Positions 27,083 through 36,890 of a stretch of DNA of 64,000 nucleotides are shown here, in pieces (the stretch's first letter is position 1; the number at the start of each line of letters is the position of its first letter). This stretch comes from Pontibacter pudoricolor. Its GTDB lineage: Bacteria > Bacteroidota > Bacteroidia > Cytophagales > Hymenobacteraceae. Below the pieces are notes generated by a model. The model did no database searches. It was not told where the DNA came from and saw nothing but the letters and a program-made list of their open reading frames with translations. The DNA lies in assembly GCF_010092985.1 (NCBI RefSeq), contig NZ_CP048106.1:124001-188000 (forward strand), in the 5' to 3' direction. Made by a program: the position numbers and the translations under genes.

Positions 27083-30000
27083 TTAGTGTCGGCAGGTGCA
27101 GTGTTCACCAGCGATGCCTTCCAGGCGGGTGTTGGTGCCTTCGTGCCAGTCGAATGCGGTGGCGGTGCGGCTGTTTTCCCACCAGAACTTGCCTGGCTGT
27201 TTGTTGTAGTTACCAGTTTCAGCCATAGTTGCAGCATCGTACAGGCGACCATTTACCATCGTATATTTCACATGCTCCGAGTTCTGGATGTTTTCCAGTG
27301 GATTCGCATCTAACACGATAAGGTCAGCCAGCTTGCCGGTTTCCAGAGAGCCAATGTCTTTGCCCATGCCCAGGTACTCCGCACCGTTCAGGGTGGCAGC
27401 ACGAAGCGCTTCATGGTTGGTCATGCCGCCTTGCTGCAGCATCCATAGCTCCCAGTGCGCACCTAAGCCCTGTAACTGGCCATGTGCGCCCAGGTTTACT
27501 TTAACGCCGGCGTCAGTTAATCTCTTTGCTGATTCCGAAGTCAGGATATGGCCGTTTTTATATTCTTCATCAGGCACCAACGTAACACGGCGCGCACGAC
27601 CATCGATCACGGAACGCGGGGTGAACTTCAGGAGACGCTCTTTATCCCAGGCATTGGTTTTCTGATACCAGTAGAATTCACCGGAATTACCGGCATAGTT
27701 CACGATCAGGGTAGGAGTGTAGCCTGTTTGCGACGCTTTCCATACTTCCACTACGTCTTTGTAGAGCGGTGCAACCGGTATGTTGTGCTCAATGCCAGAG
27801 TGGCCATCCAGGATCATACTCATGTTATGGAAGAAAGTTGAACCACCTTCCGGCACCACGGTCATGTCCAGTTCGCGGGCAGCCTGTATAATCTGCTGGC
27901 GCTGCTCACGGCGTGGCTGGTTATAGCTTTTCACAGAGAAACCACCAACCGCTTTCAGGCGGCGCAGATGCGACCGGGCATCATCCAGGCTGTTCACTAC
28001 AGCTTTAAAGTTACCATCAGCACCGTAAAGTATCGTTCCGGTAGAGAAAATACGCGGCCCGATCATGGCACCGCTCTTCACAGCTTCCGACTGGCTGAAC
28101 ACCATTTCGGTTGTAGATGACGGGTCGTGGGTAGTTGTTACGCCGTAGGCCAGGTTGGTATAGTAAGACCACTGCTTTTGCGGACTCATACCTTCGCGGA
28201 ACGTGCCAAGGTGCGCGTGCACATCTACCAAGCCCGGCATAATGGTTTTTCCGGCAGCATCAATCACTTTGGCATCTTTCGGAACCGTTACGTTTTTGCC
28301 GACAGCAACTATACGGTTGCCCTCTACAACTATAGTTCCGCCCTCAATCACTTCGTCACCTTTCATGGTAATGATGCGCGCGTTAGTGAAAGCTACTTTA
28401 CCTTCCGGCGTATCCGTTTTCAGCACCAGGCCAATCTTAGTACCGGTAGTGTCAATGGCAGGAAGTTTTTCAGGAGCACCTTCTACAAAAGAGAAGCGGT
28501 TTTTGATGTCGTTCGAGAAATATTCATCGCCTAACACCCAGTTCACTTTCTTGCTGTCACCAGACCAATGGATGCTGGTACCGGCATCGCGGGTGAAGCG
28601 GGCCACCGGAACAGCTTTGGTTTCAGCACTCAGGTCCAGACCGGAACCGTTCGTTGTGAAAGGAGCGACATACCCATTAAATAACTCTACAAACGCAATC
28701 CATTTATTGTCCGGGCTTGGATAGAACTGGTCCGTGTACTTGGATGTATAATGTGTCTGCTCTTCTTTGCCCTGCAGGTTTACGCTCTTAAAGGCAGCTT
28801 TATCACCGGCATAACCTGTAAAGAAGATGCGGTCAGAAGTAGCGTTGAATTGTGGCGAAGATCCGTTTTTCTGTACAAAAGTTGGCTTATCACCATCGGC
28901 TTCCATGTAGTAAATACCACGCTCGTTACCGTATGCGTAACCCATGTGGTTATTACCACCTTCTTTGTTGTAAACTATAAACTTACCATTTGGCGAGAAC
29001 GAAGCATTGGTATAGAACCCTTTCTCAGATGTAAGCTTAGTAGGTTTTGCATTTTTCTTGCGAATATCCAGCTTCATCAAAGCGCTATAGTTATCGTCGT
29101 TCCATGTAGAGTAAACGATATGTTTTCCGTCTGGCGAGAAGGCAGGATAGAACTCGAAATCAGTGCCTTTGGTGATGCGCTCCGGCTTGCCATTCGGCAG
29201 TTCTTTTTTGTAGATATGGCCGGCAGCGTTAAATACCAGTACCTTGCCATCCGGAGACGTTACTGCATGGCGGATAGCCTTAGCTGCAAATTCTTTCGGC
29301 GATACACCACCATTCTTGCTGAAGTCATGGCGAACAGCATCGGAAATGTAATGGGTAGCAGTAGCCTCAAAAGGAATGTTAGTTACTTTCTGGTTAGCAA
29401 CATCTATCTTATTGATCTTGCCATTGGCCCAGTATACAATGCTCTTGTTATCCGGGGTCCAGGAGAAAGAAGGATAAACCCCGAAAATAGCCCAGGCTTC
29501 CTGCTGGTCTTTGCTCAGGTTATCGGTTAGTGGCCATTGCTCGCCGGTTTTCAGGTCCTGTACAAACAGCACCGATTTGGTACGCACACGACGCACGAAG
29601 GCAATATGCTTGCCATCGCGGGAGATAGTCGGGCGAACAGAGCCACCGTTTCCGGTAACTATATTTTCGATCTCGCCTGTGTTACGGTCTACTCTGCGAA
29701 TAACATAGATCTGGCCGTTCGGGTCTTTGTTGTACTCGAAGTTAGAGCCGCCGCTCATGTCTTCGGAGTAGTACACGTATTTGCCGTCTGGCGATACAAA
29801 TGGCTCACCGGCATCCTGCTGGTCATTTTTACGCTTGGTAAGTTGTATACCAGCCCCGCCCGTGCGGTGGTACATCCACATTTCGCCGGCACCCAGCGAG
29901 CGGGTGTTGGTAAAGTGCTTGCGGGCTACAATATACTGGCCATCCGGCGTCCAGACAGCGTTGTTGAGTAATCGGAAGTTTTCTTTAGTGATCTGTTTGG

Positions 30001-30382
30001 CATCAGAACCATCACGTTTCATGATCCAGATGTTGTCGCCGCCACCTGCATCCGAAGTAAAGGAAATGAACTTGCCATCCGGGCTGAAACGGGGCTGCAC
30101 TTCGTAAGCGCGGCCCGTGCGCAACAGCTTTGCCTTTCCACCCGAAATCGGCATTACGTAAATGTCGCCGAGCATGTCGAACACGATCTCCTTGCCATCC
30201 GGACTTACGTCCAGGCTCATCCAGGTGCCTTCGTCGGTGGTTACGGAAATTTCTTTTTCAGTGCTGTGGGCAGCATCCACAGTCCATTTCTTATCATCTT
30301 TTTTGTCCTGGGCTATTACGGTGCTGCAAGGTAGGGCCAGCGCCGCTGCCAGGAACATACTCAGATAAGTACGTTTATTCAT
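27083..30382 (-). CDS. secreted TolB-like beta-propeller fused to amidohydrolase
   Basis: The protein has 1099 residues with a clear signal peptide (YLSMFLAAALALPCSTVIAQ). From about 45 to 640 there are roughly ten PD40/WD40-like repeats (VSPDGKEIVFDM, FSPDGKFISFTS, WTPDGQYIVARK, VSPDGKYVYYSE, FSPDGKHIVYST). From about 680 on lies a metal-dependent amidohydrolase: MPGLVDVHAHLGTF with the HxH pair, VKSYNQPRREQRQQ as the carbamylated-lysine-region, HSGIEHN, and the terminal GSLETGKLADLIVLDANPLE. The fold is used to hydrolyse cyclic amides or dipeptides; the substrate is unknown. Such fusions are common in Bacteroidota and it is periplasmic or secreted. Confidence 0.92.
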   Translation of the reverse strand: MNKRTYLSMFLAAALALPCSTVIAQDKKDDKKWTVDAAHSTEKEISVTTDEGTWMSLDVSPDGKEIVFDMLGDIYVMPISGGKAKLLRTGRAYEVQPRFSPDGKFISFTSDAGGGDNIWIMKRDGSDAKQITKENFRLLNNAVWTPDGQYIVARKHFTNTRSLGAGEMWMYHRTGGAGIQLTKRKNDQQDAGEPFVSPDGKYVYYSEDMSGGSNFEYNKDPNGQIYVIRRVDRNTGEIENIVTGNGGSVRPTISRDGKHIAFVRRVRTKSVLFVQDLKTGEQWPLTDNLSKDQQEAWAIFGVYPSFSWTPDNKSIVYWANGKINKIDVANQKVTNIPFEATATHYISDAVRHDFSKNGGVSPKEFAAKAIRHAVTSPDGKVLVFNAAGHIYKKELPNGKPERITKGTDFEFYPAFSPDGKHIVYSTWNDDNYSALMKLDIRKKNAKPTKLTSEKGFYTNASFSPNGKFIVYNKEGGNNHMGYAYGNERGIYYMEADGDKPTFVQKNGSSPQFNATSDRIFFTGYAGDKAAFKSVNLQGKEEQTHYTSKYTDQFYPSPDNKWIAFVELFNGYVAPFTTNGSGLDLSAETKAVPVARFTRDAGTSIHWSGDSKKVNWVLGDEYFSNDIKNRFSFVEGAPEKLPAIDTTGTKIGLVLKTDTPEGKVAFTNARIITMKGDEVIEGGTIVVEGNRIVAVGKNVTVPKDAKVIDAAGKTIMPGLVDVHAHLGTFREGMSPQKQWSYYTNLAYGVTTTHDPSSTTEMVFSQSEAVKSGAMIGPRIFSTGTILYGADGNFKAVVNSLDDARSHLRRLKAVGGFSVKSYNQPRREQRQQIIQAARELDMTVVPEGGSTFFHNMSMILDGHSGIEHNIPVAPLYKDVVEVWKASQTGYTPTLIVNYAGNSGEFYWYQKTNAWDKERLLKFTPRSVIDGRARRVTLVPDEEYKNGHILTSESAKRLTDAGVKVNLGAHGQLQGLGAHWELWMLQQGGMTNHEALRAATLNGAEYLGMGKDIGSLETGKLADLIVLDANPLENIQNSEHVKYTMVNGRLYDAATMAETGNYNKQPGKFWWENSRTATAFDWHEGTNTRLEGIAGEHCTCRH

Positions 30383-30414
30383 GGTAAGGTGAAATTGGTT
30401 GATTAGTTGTTTTC

Positions 30415-30422
30415 CAAAGTTA
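30415..30422 (-). promoter_or_regulatory. candidate -7 element for the amidohydrolase gene
   Basis: The minus strand reads TAACTTTG, exact to TAnnTTTG, 33 bases upstream of the start codon; the -33 region shows only CTTTA. Confidence 0.4.
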
Positions 30423-30571
30423 ATAATTCTGACCAGTGATTAAAGCGATTTTCCGGATTTGATATGATTTGCTAAGTCAGTTCCTGGGGACCATGGCATA
30501 TATCACCGCAATCTTTATGGATTAAACTAACTTCTGAGCGCACTAAACCCTCGCTAAGAAAGACGATAAGG

Positions 30572-32005
30572 TTAGAATTTTAGTCTGCCGAATTTATAGT
30601 AGTCCTTGCCGGAGCCCAGCACTATAAACTCCTGCCGGTTAAGTTTGTAAGCAGCAGAAGGGACAAGGTAAAAGTCCTGGTTGCGGCCGGTTTGTGTGTT
30701 GCGGAGTGGTCTTGCTTTCTGCTTTCCGTCCGGTGTTATTGTTACCAGTATAGGCGTTTTCAGCACCACATTCGGGCTGGCTTTTACCATCTCATCCTGC
30801 TCGCTATAGTTGTATTCAAAATCCAGGTAAATCAGCTTTATAGTATCTCCTTCAGTGGTGGCAATGTATGAGCCAAGTCGTACCTGGGTGGCGGGGCCGG
30901 CCTGGTGCTTGTTAACGCTGGTGGTCAGCAGGGGAGCTCCGTTTTCTGCAAAAATCGTGATCAGGATATCATCGGTATGGAACTGCCTTCCCTCAGAAGT
31001 AAAAACTTCGCCCAGAAGGGCAGTGCGGTTACCAGGAAGTGGGAGCAGCTGTAGAAGTTGCAGGTAACGCAGGCGCTGGCTGTGGTCCTGGTCAGGTTTG
31101 TGGGCTTTATAGTTGTGCAGAAATGTACTATCGATAGGAGAATAGTTAAGTGCTGATTTCCGGAAACGGCCCCTGGAAATGCGGTAGAAAAAGGTGCCGA
31201 CTGGCTCGGGATTCAGGCTGGCCACAAAAGGCGCCGGAGCTGTGATGCCTGCCACTATAACATCGCTCTTCAGGATGCCGAGTTTTGCCTGCAGTGGTCG
31301 TTGTGCGGTGCTGCCTATTGCCTGCATATAGCTTTTGCCGTTACGCCCTTCGAAGCGGTACAGGTAAAATGCAGCTTCGGGGGAGTTAGTGGCGGGTAGT
31401 TGGGTAAGTATGTAGGCTGTGCCGGCATCGGTAACCTCTATCTCCCGGATCTCACCTTTTACAGGAATAGCTTCCTGCCAGCGTGGGTTAAAAGAGCCCT
31501 GGTAAGAGGAAACTATAGTTTGCTGTGGCTCGGCCTGTTGCTGCAAAATAAGTATGAGCCTGCTGTCCATAGTTTTGGTATATAGCTTTGCATCCGGAGT
31601 GGTTGTGCCCAGTAAATGTATTTCTGGCATGTAATTCCCGTGCAGGTCTATCTGCTGGATGTAAATATTTTTCTTATACTTTTCTATATCGGAGGAGAGC
31701 AGGTATACATGGTGGTTAAGCAGCACCAGGTCCTCGAAGGTAGCACGGTTGCCTTCAGGGCCAAGCGGGGCAATGGCAACCGCCCAGGTGCGCTGGCTGT
31801 TGCCGTCGTAGCGCTCCAGGGTTATGCGGCCGTCCTGGGTGTAGCGGGCGTAAAAAGAGTTGCCGGTACCGGTGCCGATGATCTGCAGTTGGTTCAGGTT
31901 GCGGTTTTGCTGCGGAATTTCAGGGCCCCAGGTTATAGTTGGTTGCTGCGCCAGGGCGGGCAGTGTGCAGAGGAGCAGTACCAGGATGCTTAAAAGTTTC
32001 ACCAT
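30572..32005 (-). CDS. secreted protein of unknown function, beta-rich
   Basis: The start at 32005 (MVKLLSILVLLLCTLPALAQ) gives a textbook signal peptide, better than a TTG 7 codons upstream. The mature part of about 450 residues has repeated short strands with alternating tryptophan, tyrosine and asparagine turns (WGPEIPQQNRNLNQ, QQIDLHGNYMPEIHLL), which suggests a beta-propeller, but no family is recognised and there is no catalytic motif. It follows the amidohydrolase on the same strand with 190 bases between, separated by that gene's own promoter candidate. Confidence 0.75.
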   Translation of the reverse strand: MVKLLSILVLLLCTLPALAQQPTITWGPEIPQQNRNLNQLQIIGTGTGNSFYARYTQDGRITLERYDGNSQRTWAVAIAPLGPEGNRATFEDLVLLNHHVYLLSSDIEKYKKNIYIQQIDLHGNYMPEIHLLGTTTPDAKLYTKTMDSRLILILQQQAEPQQTIVSSYQGSFNPRWQEAIPVKGEIREIEVTDAGTAYILTQLPATNSPEAAFYLYRFEGRNGKSYMQAIGSTAQRPLQAKLGILKSDVIVAGITAPAPFVASLNPEPVGTFFYRISRGRFRKSALNYSPIDSTFLHNYKAHKPDQDHSQRLRYLQLLQLLPLPGNRTALLGEVFTSEGRQFHTDDILITIFAENGAPLLTTSVNKHQAGPATQVRLGSYIATTEGDTIKLIYLDFEYNYSEQDEMVKASPNVVLKTPILVTITPDGKQKARPLRNTQTGRNQDFYLVPSAAYKLNRQEFIVLGSGKDYYKFGRLKF

Positions 32006-32204
32006 ACCACCAACAGCAATTTTCAAGGGTCTAACAATGGTTGTACGGACTAGTACCGAAGGAGGTAAGAACTAAGATTCTTAAGATTTAAAGATTTCAG
32101 GATTGTCTGAACCGGGATTGACCAGTGATTAAAGGGATTTCTCTGATTTATAAGATTTCTGGATGAACCTGGATTAATGGAGATTTGTGAGATTACCCGG
32201 AATG

Positions 32205-32890
32205 TAGAGACGCAATACCTTGCGTCTCCTGCTACGGAGCTATTTGTCTGAGTCAGAAATTAATGGGTATTGATGAGATAACGTTTCTGCCGCAAGTTTA
32301 GCTACAGCGTAACTTGCGCTCGAGGTTGGCACCAATTTGCAACTGGCTATTTGGGTGAACATATACTATAATTTGCTGAAGTTTATAGTTTGAGAAGTTG
32401 CTAACTATAGTTTCGACCACAAAATCTGGCGCCGGTATCTGACCGGTGACGTGCAGTGGGCGCGAGTCTCCAGACTCGCTGGGCTATAGTTGCTGTGCGG
32501 GATTAAGTCAAGTTTAAACCTATAGTTGCATAGCAAAGACGCAAAAAATTGCGTCTCTACAATTCCGGCCCAAGCCCATCGGGCCATTGTTGGTGCTTTC
32601 ACCAATAATCCACTGACTGCCTGTACCTGCTGGTGAAAACACGCAGCAAGGGCTTAAGTTGACTACAGAAACAGCTCTTGAAAACCAATAATCTATAGTT
32701 AACTGCTACTATTCTATAGTCACAGCCATCACAATTCTTGCTTTTTCAAAGCAAAGCAAGTTGAAAACTTGCTGCCATATCAGCCACAAGTTACGCTGAA
32801 GCTAAACTTGCGGCAGAAATGTTATCCTGAGATTCTTTTAAATCACTGTGCGAAAAAAAAGAGACGCAAAGTTTTGCGTCTCTACATTCC
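32205..32890. repeat. intergenic cluster of small inverted repeats
   Basis: No gene is seen in the 32006-32914 gap. It holds three AGACGCAA...TTGCGTCT hairpins (about 32206-32228, 32528-32560 and 32862-32885), an AAGCAAGTTGAAAACTTGCT hairpin (about 32753-32773), a pair of matching inverted segments of about 45 bases (about 32275-32320 and 32785-32832; GCCGCAAGTTTAGC versus GCTAAACTTGCGGC), and one copy of the second composite repeat at 32585-32661 with GCTGGTGAAAACACGCAG. Confidence 0.7.
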
Positions 32891-32914
32891 ATCCGATCTT
32901 ATAAACCGGGAGGC

Positions 32915-34219
32915 TTACTGTACCTGCGCTTTATCAACGCGGGTAGGTGTTTCTTTTCCGAATACTATATCGTACGAGCCAAGTGCTATGCCTTTTATCA
33001 TGCTGGTCAGGTGTGCCATGTCCAGCATTTCAAACTCGTCGTTCACGGTGTGGTAAGTTTCGTCTTTGTCTATTTGTACCGATGAAATTGTGTGCGCCGG
33101 AACGCCTAGACGGGCCAGGGTCGCGTTATCGGAGCGATAGAAAAGATTCTGTTTCGGGTACGGATCCGGGTGAATGCTATAGGTAGTTCCCTGCAAACGC
33201 TTCTGCATCAGTTCGCCTAAATTAGATTTCTCGAAGCCTGTTAAGTAAGCGCTGTTCAGACCGAACTGAGACGGCTTGCCAACCATCTCGATATTGAACA
33301 TGGCCACGATCTGGTCGGGGTTGAACTGCTGTGAAAAATGCCTGGAACCAAACCCGCCGATCTCTTCAGCAGCAAAAGCTACAAAAAGGATGGTTCGCTC
33401 TGGCTTGCGCTGCTTCTGGTAAAAATCAGCCAGCAGCATCATGGCAGTCGTTCCGGATGCATCGTCGTCGGCGCCGTTCGCTATAGTATCGCCATCTATC
33501 GGTTTGTGTGTGCCAATATGGTCGTAGTGTCCCGAGAAAACAACAAACTCGTCTTTGCGTTTGCCTTCAATCATGCCCACCACGTTGGTCAGCTGCAGTT
33601 CTTCTATCTTGTTCTCTATCTCAATATCATAGTTCTGTAGACTGGCCTGGTCCGTGAGGATGAACACTTTGCTTGCTCCTTTACCAGTTTCCTGCACTAT
33701 GCCGCCACGTGTCAGGTAGCGCTTGTAATTTGCAAATGTTTCGGCGTGTTTGGGGTGCACCAATACAATCGCATCTTCCTGCATCCGGAAAATGTGCATC
33801 ATGGCATCGCGTGCATTTTCGCTTTCCGGGATTGGGATAATCCTGCGTTCGTCGGTGTTGGCTTCCCACTCCAGTTCTTTATAGTTGGTACTGGCAAATA
33901 TGTTTTCCGTAGCAACTTTCTGGCCGTTCAGTTTTACTTCCAGCTCATGAGGCGTAACCCTGAACACTTTAAAAGTCTGCTTAAAACTATCGGAGCCGGG
34001 TAATGGCTTCAGTTTCGTTTTCCTGAACTCTGCTGCTATAAAATCTGCCGCTTTTTCTCCGCCGGGCGTAAAAGAAGCGCGCCCCTGCATATCATCGGCG
34101 CTCAGAGTTTTAACCAGGCGGGTTGCTTTTTCCTGGGTTATAGGTTTCAGGTTTTGTGCCCCTGCAACACCCGACAGGCTTAGCAACAAAGCAGCTGCAA
34201 CGAACAGATCTTTTTTCAT
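32915..34219 (-). CDS. M28 family zinc metallopeptidase
   Basis: The 434-residue secreted protein has a signal peptide (MKKDLFVAAALLLSLSGVAG) and the di-zinc aminopeptidase motifs: VFSGHYDHIGTHKPI, the bridging aspartate in NGADDDASGTTAMML, AAEEIGGFGSRHF, NIEMVG and the final histidine in DKDETYHTVNDEFEML. M28 enzymes remove N-terminal residues from peptides or act on glutamate conjugates; here it is exported, so probably degrades peptides in the periplasm or outside. Confidence 0.94.
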   Translation of the reverse strand: MKKDLFVAAALLLSLSGVAGAQNLKPITQEKATRLVKTLSADDMQGRASFTPGGEKAADFIAAEFRKTKLKPLPGSDSFKQTFKVFRVTPHELEVKLNGQKVATENIFASTNYKELEWEANTDERRIIPIPESENARDAMMHIFRMQEDAIVLVHPKHAETFANYKRYLTRGGIVQETGKGASKVFILTDQASLQNYDIEIENKIEELQLTNVVGMIEGKRKDEFVVFSGHYDHIGTHKPIDGDTIANGADDDASGTTAMMLLADFYQKQRKPERTILFVAFAAEEIGGFGSRHFSQQFNPDQIVAMFNIEMVGKPSQFGLNSAYLTGFEKSNLGELMQKRLQGTTYSIHPDPYPKQNLFYRSDNATLARLGVPAHTISSVQIDKDETYHTVNDEFEMLDMAHLTSMIKGIALGSYDIVFGKETPTRVDKAQVQ

Positions 34220-34313
34220 AGAAAGGGTTGGTTATTGTTTAATAGTTAAAGGTTGTTAATTTGCCTCCGGGCTACGGCTGATTTAGAAAGCAGAACACCA
34301 ATATACACTATTT

Positions 34314-35363
34314 ATGGATACAAGCACAAAGGTAAACTGGCTAAAATTGCTGCAGTACACGGTGTTGCTGGGGGTAATTCTGTATGTTGGCCGTTCGTTG
34401 TTTGTGCCGCTCAGCTTTTCGCTGCTTATCAGCTTTGTGCTGTACCCGATCTGCCGCTGGCTCGAGAGTAGAGGTATGCCACGCTGGTCAGCCATTGCTA
34501 TCTGCCTGGCGGTGTTGCTTTTGATCTTTGGCGGACTTGCTTGGCTGCTTGTAAACCAGCTGATGCGCCTGGTAGAAGAATGGCCAAATCTACAACAGAA
34601 ACTGGCGGTTGCCATACGGGATGTAAGCTTGCTGCTGGAACATAATTTTGGCATTAAAGTAGCGCGGCAGACAAACTGGCTCGAGAGCATGGGTAACAAC
34701 GTAGCCGCTAATTTGCTGAACATGCTGAAAGATGTGCTTTACACATCCGTGGTTTCGGTGGTGTTACTGGTGCTGATACCGCTTTATGTGGCGCTCATCC
34801 TTTACAACCGCGAGCAGCTGGCCAGGGCACTTTATTCCTTATTCTCCCGAAGCGAGCACCACAAGATCAGAACCATACTGCACGAGACGATAACCACCTA
34901 TTATAATTTTATAAAAGGCATGGCTATAGTGTACGCTATAGTTGGCACCCTGAACACCATCGGGCTGCTGATCCTGGGTGTGCCACATGCGCTGTTTTTC
35001 GGGGTGGTAGCTTCTATCCTGACTTTTATACCTTATGTGGGCATTACGATAGGAGCTATTCTGCCAATGACTGTGGCCTGGATAACCTATGACTCGCTGT
35101 GGTACCCGGCCGGGGTGGTGATGGTATTTGCTGTGGTGCAGTATTTAGAAGCTAACCTTATATTTCCGTGGGCGGTGAGTTACCGGTTGCAGGTTAATAT
35201 GTTGTTTACGCTGCTGGCTATAGTGGCGGGTGGCATACTCTGGGGAGCTTCCGGCATGATCCTGTTTATCCCGTACCTGGCCATACTGAAACTGATAGCT
35301 GACAAACACGAAAACATGCGGTCGGTGTCGCTGCTGCTGGGCGTTAACGCCCCTAAACTATAG
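34314..35363 (+). CDS. AI-2E/PerM family transporter
   Basis: The 349-residue protein has about eight membrane spans with the family pattern: two at the N-terminus (KLLQYTVLLGVILYVGRSLF), a soluble helical segment (LMRLVEEWPNLQQKLAVAIR), and several at the C-terminus including LFFGVVASILTFIPYVG and YLEANLIFPWAVS. Members export small molecules or sodium; the substrate cannot be told. Its 3' end is 1 base from the convergent acetyltransferase gene. Confidence 0.9.
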   Translation: MDTSTKVNWLKLLQYTVLLGVILYVGRSLFVPLSFSLLISFVLYPICRWLESRGMPRWSAIAICLAVLLLIFGGLAWLLVNQLMRLVEEWPNLQQKLAVAIRDVSLLLEHNFGIKVARQTNWLESMGNNVAANLLNMLKDVLYTSVVSVVLLVLIPLYVALILYNREQLARALYSLFSRSEHHKIRTILHETITTYYNFIKGMAIVYAIVGTLNTIGLLILGVPHALFFGVVASILTFIPYVGITIGAILPMTVAWITYDSLWYPAGVVMVFAVVQYLEANLIFPWAVSYRLQVNMLFTLLAIVAGGILWGASGMILFIPYLAILKLIADKHENMRSVSLLLGVNAPKL

Positions 35364-35364
35364 T

Positions 35365-35928
35365 TTACTTTGCTACCTGTGCCAGCCATTCTTTTTTGAG
35401 CAGACTATACACTTCCAGGTCGTGGTAATGGCCGTTCAGTAATTCGCCTTCACGCTCAGTACCTTCTAACGTAAAGCCAAGTTTAAGAGGTATGTTGCGG
35501 CTTTTATAGTTTTTGGGAGCTACTTTAAGCTGCACACGGTTCATGTTCAGTACCTCAAAAGCATATTTCAGCAGTCTGCTGCAACTACGGCGCATAATGC
35601 CTTTGCCCTGCTGGTGTTCGCTCAGCCAATAACCAATCTCTACTTTCCTGTTAAAATACTCGATGCCCTTAAACCCGATCAGTCCGCAGACAACTTCCTC
35701 TGAAACGATCACAAAAACTCTGTCTGCATTACTGTTAACTATAGTCTGCAGGTAAAATGCAGTATCAGAAACCTGGCGGGTCAGGTCTACAAACGGCAGC
35801 CACTCGCGCAGGTAAGGCCGCTGTGAGTTAATAATGTTAAATAAAGCCTGTGCATCGTCGGGGGTGGCTAGGCGCAGGTACAGGTCCGGAGCTATAGTTA
35901 TGATGTTGTCTGTTCGAGGTATGATCAT
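35365..35928 (-). CDS. GNAT acetyltransferase, RimJ/RimL type
   Basis: The 187-residue protein shows the GNAT fold: DLYLRLATPDDAQALFNI at the start, VVCGLIGFKGIEYFNRKVEIG, the acetyl-CoA binding loop with QGKGIMRRSCSRLL, and RNIPLKLGFTLEGTEREGEL. This is the ribosomal protein/amino acid N-acetyltransferase subgroup; acceptor unknown. Confidence 0.9.
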   Translation of the reverse strand: MIIPRTDNIITIAPDLYLRLATPDDAQALFNIINSQRPYLREWLPFVDLTRQVSDTAFYLQTIVNSNADRVFVIVSEEVVCGLIGFKGIEYFNRKVEIGYWLSEHQQGKGIMRRSCSRLLKYAFEVLNMNRVQLKVAPKNYKSRNIPLKLGFTLEGTEREGELLNGHYHDLEVYSLLKKEWLAQVAK

Positions 35929-36058
35929 AGTTTTATAGGTACAGGTTTTTTATTATTACGGTTGTATGGCGCTAATAAAGGATGAATTGTACTGCAAAAC
36001 TATAACAAGTTCGTATAGTTAAATAAGCATATCTTTTTTGAACATAACAACCGGTAAC

Positions 36059-36670
36059 ATGAAAACAACGCTACTGATTTTAGGAATAACACTACTGACC
36101 ATAGCACCACTAACGCAATCGCTGGCCCAGGATGAGGATCGGCCCAACCTGAAATTGGGTGCCAAGATTGGCGCAAATCTGTACAGCATTTCTGATGACC
36201 CCGGCCTGGTTGACAATGATACTGGCTTAGGGTATGAGTTCGGTATTTACGGGCGAATCGGAGACCGTTTTTATGTGCAGCCCGGTCTCGACTTTGTAAG
36301 TTACAAAACACACATTATACGCACGGTGCAGCCACGGCCTAACGAGCGCGATGCCTTTGTAGCCCGATACATGCGGGTGCCGGTACTGGTTGGTTTCCGG
36401 AGCACGTATGATGGCAGCATACTGTCGCATATCCGTTATTTTGCCGGGCCGTCGTTTGCATTTAATGTGGGTGTAAAAGATAACAACCTGGCCCTCCGCC
36501 GCAAAGATGTACGCAATGCCCAGTTCGCCTTAAATGGCGGGGTTGGGTTTGATGTCCGTTTCCTGGCCCTCGACCTTACCTATCATTATGGCTTCAGTAC
36601 CGTGCTGAACGATGATGATGCAGAAGGTAAAGGCCGTGCATTGTCGCTCACTTTCGGGTTTGCTTTCTGA
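36059..36670 (+). CDS. outer membrane beta-barrel protein
   Basis: The start at 36059 (MKTTLLILGITLLTIAPLTQ) gives a signal peptide; an ATG 7 codons earlier is less likely. The 203-residue protein has alternating strands with aromatic ends (GIYGRIGDRFYVQPGLDFVS, YFAGPSFAFNVGV) and ends in LSLTFGFAF, a beta-barrel insertion signal. It belongs to the porin/PorT-like small barrels of Bacteroidota, role unknown. A possible -7 box lies close upstream. Confidence 0.85.
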   Translation: MKTTLLILGITLLTIAPLTQSLAQDEDRPNLKLGAKIGANLYSISDDPGLVDNDTGLGYEFGIYGRIGDRFYVQPGLDFVSYKTHIIRTVQPRPNERDAFVARYMRVPVLVGFRSTYDGSILSHIRYFAGPSFAFNVGVKDNNLALRRKDVRNAQFALNGGVGFDVRFLALDLTYHYGFSTVLNDDDAEGKGRALSLTFGFAF

Positions 36671-36890
36671 TCCAGAACTACAGAGAAACTATAGTTATTC
36701 GCGTTATTTCCGGATAAATAGCTTCTGCTTCCTGGCAAAAAAACGCTGTAGCTGTAAGGTTATTTTCGTTGCAGGTATACTGCTTTTAGCGTGCTGGATA
36801 AACTATAGTTATAGCAAAGTAAAAAGGCAGGCATCAGGTAGAAGTAAAAACTTAATAGCCGTATAGTTGTTGGAAGAAAAAATACTGTAG

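Noticed and set aside
28751-29530. 259-codon frame antisense to the large amidohydrolase gene
   Set aside because: It is a shadow of a gene with strong motifs on the other strand and has no family features.
32405-32605. Short frame in the 32 kb repeat gap
   Set aside because: It lies within the inverted-repeat cluster and has no protein-like sequence.
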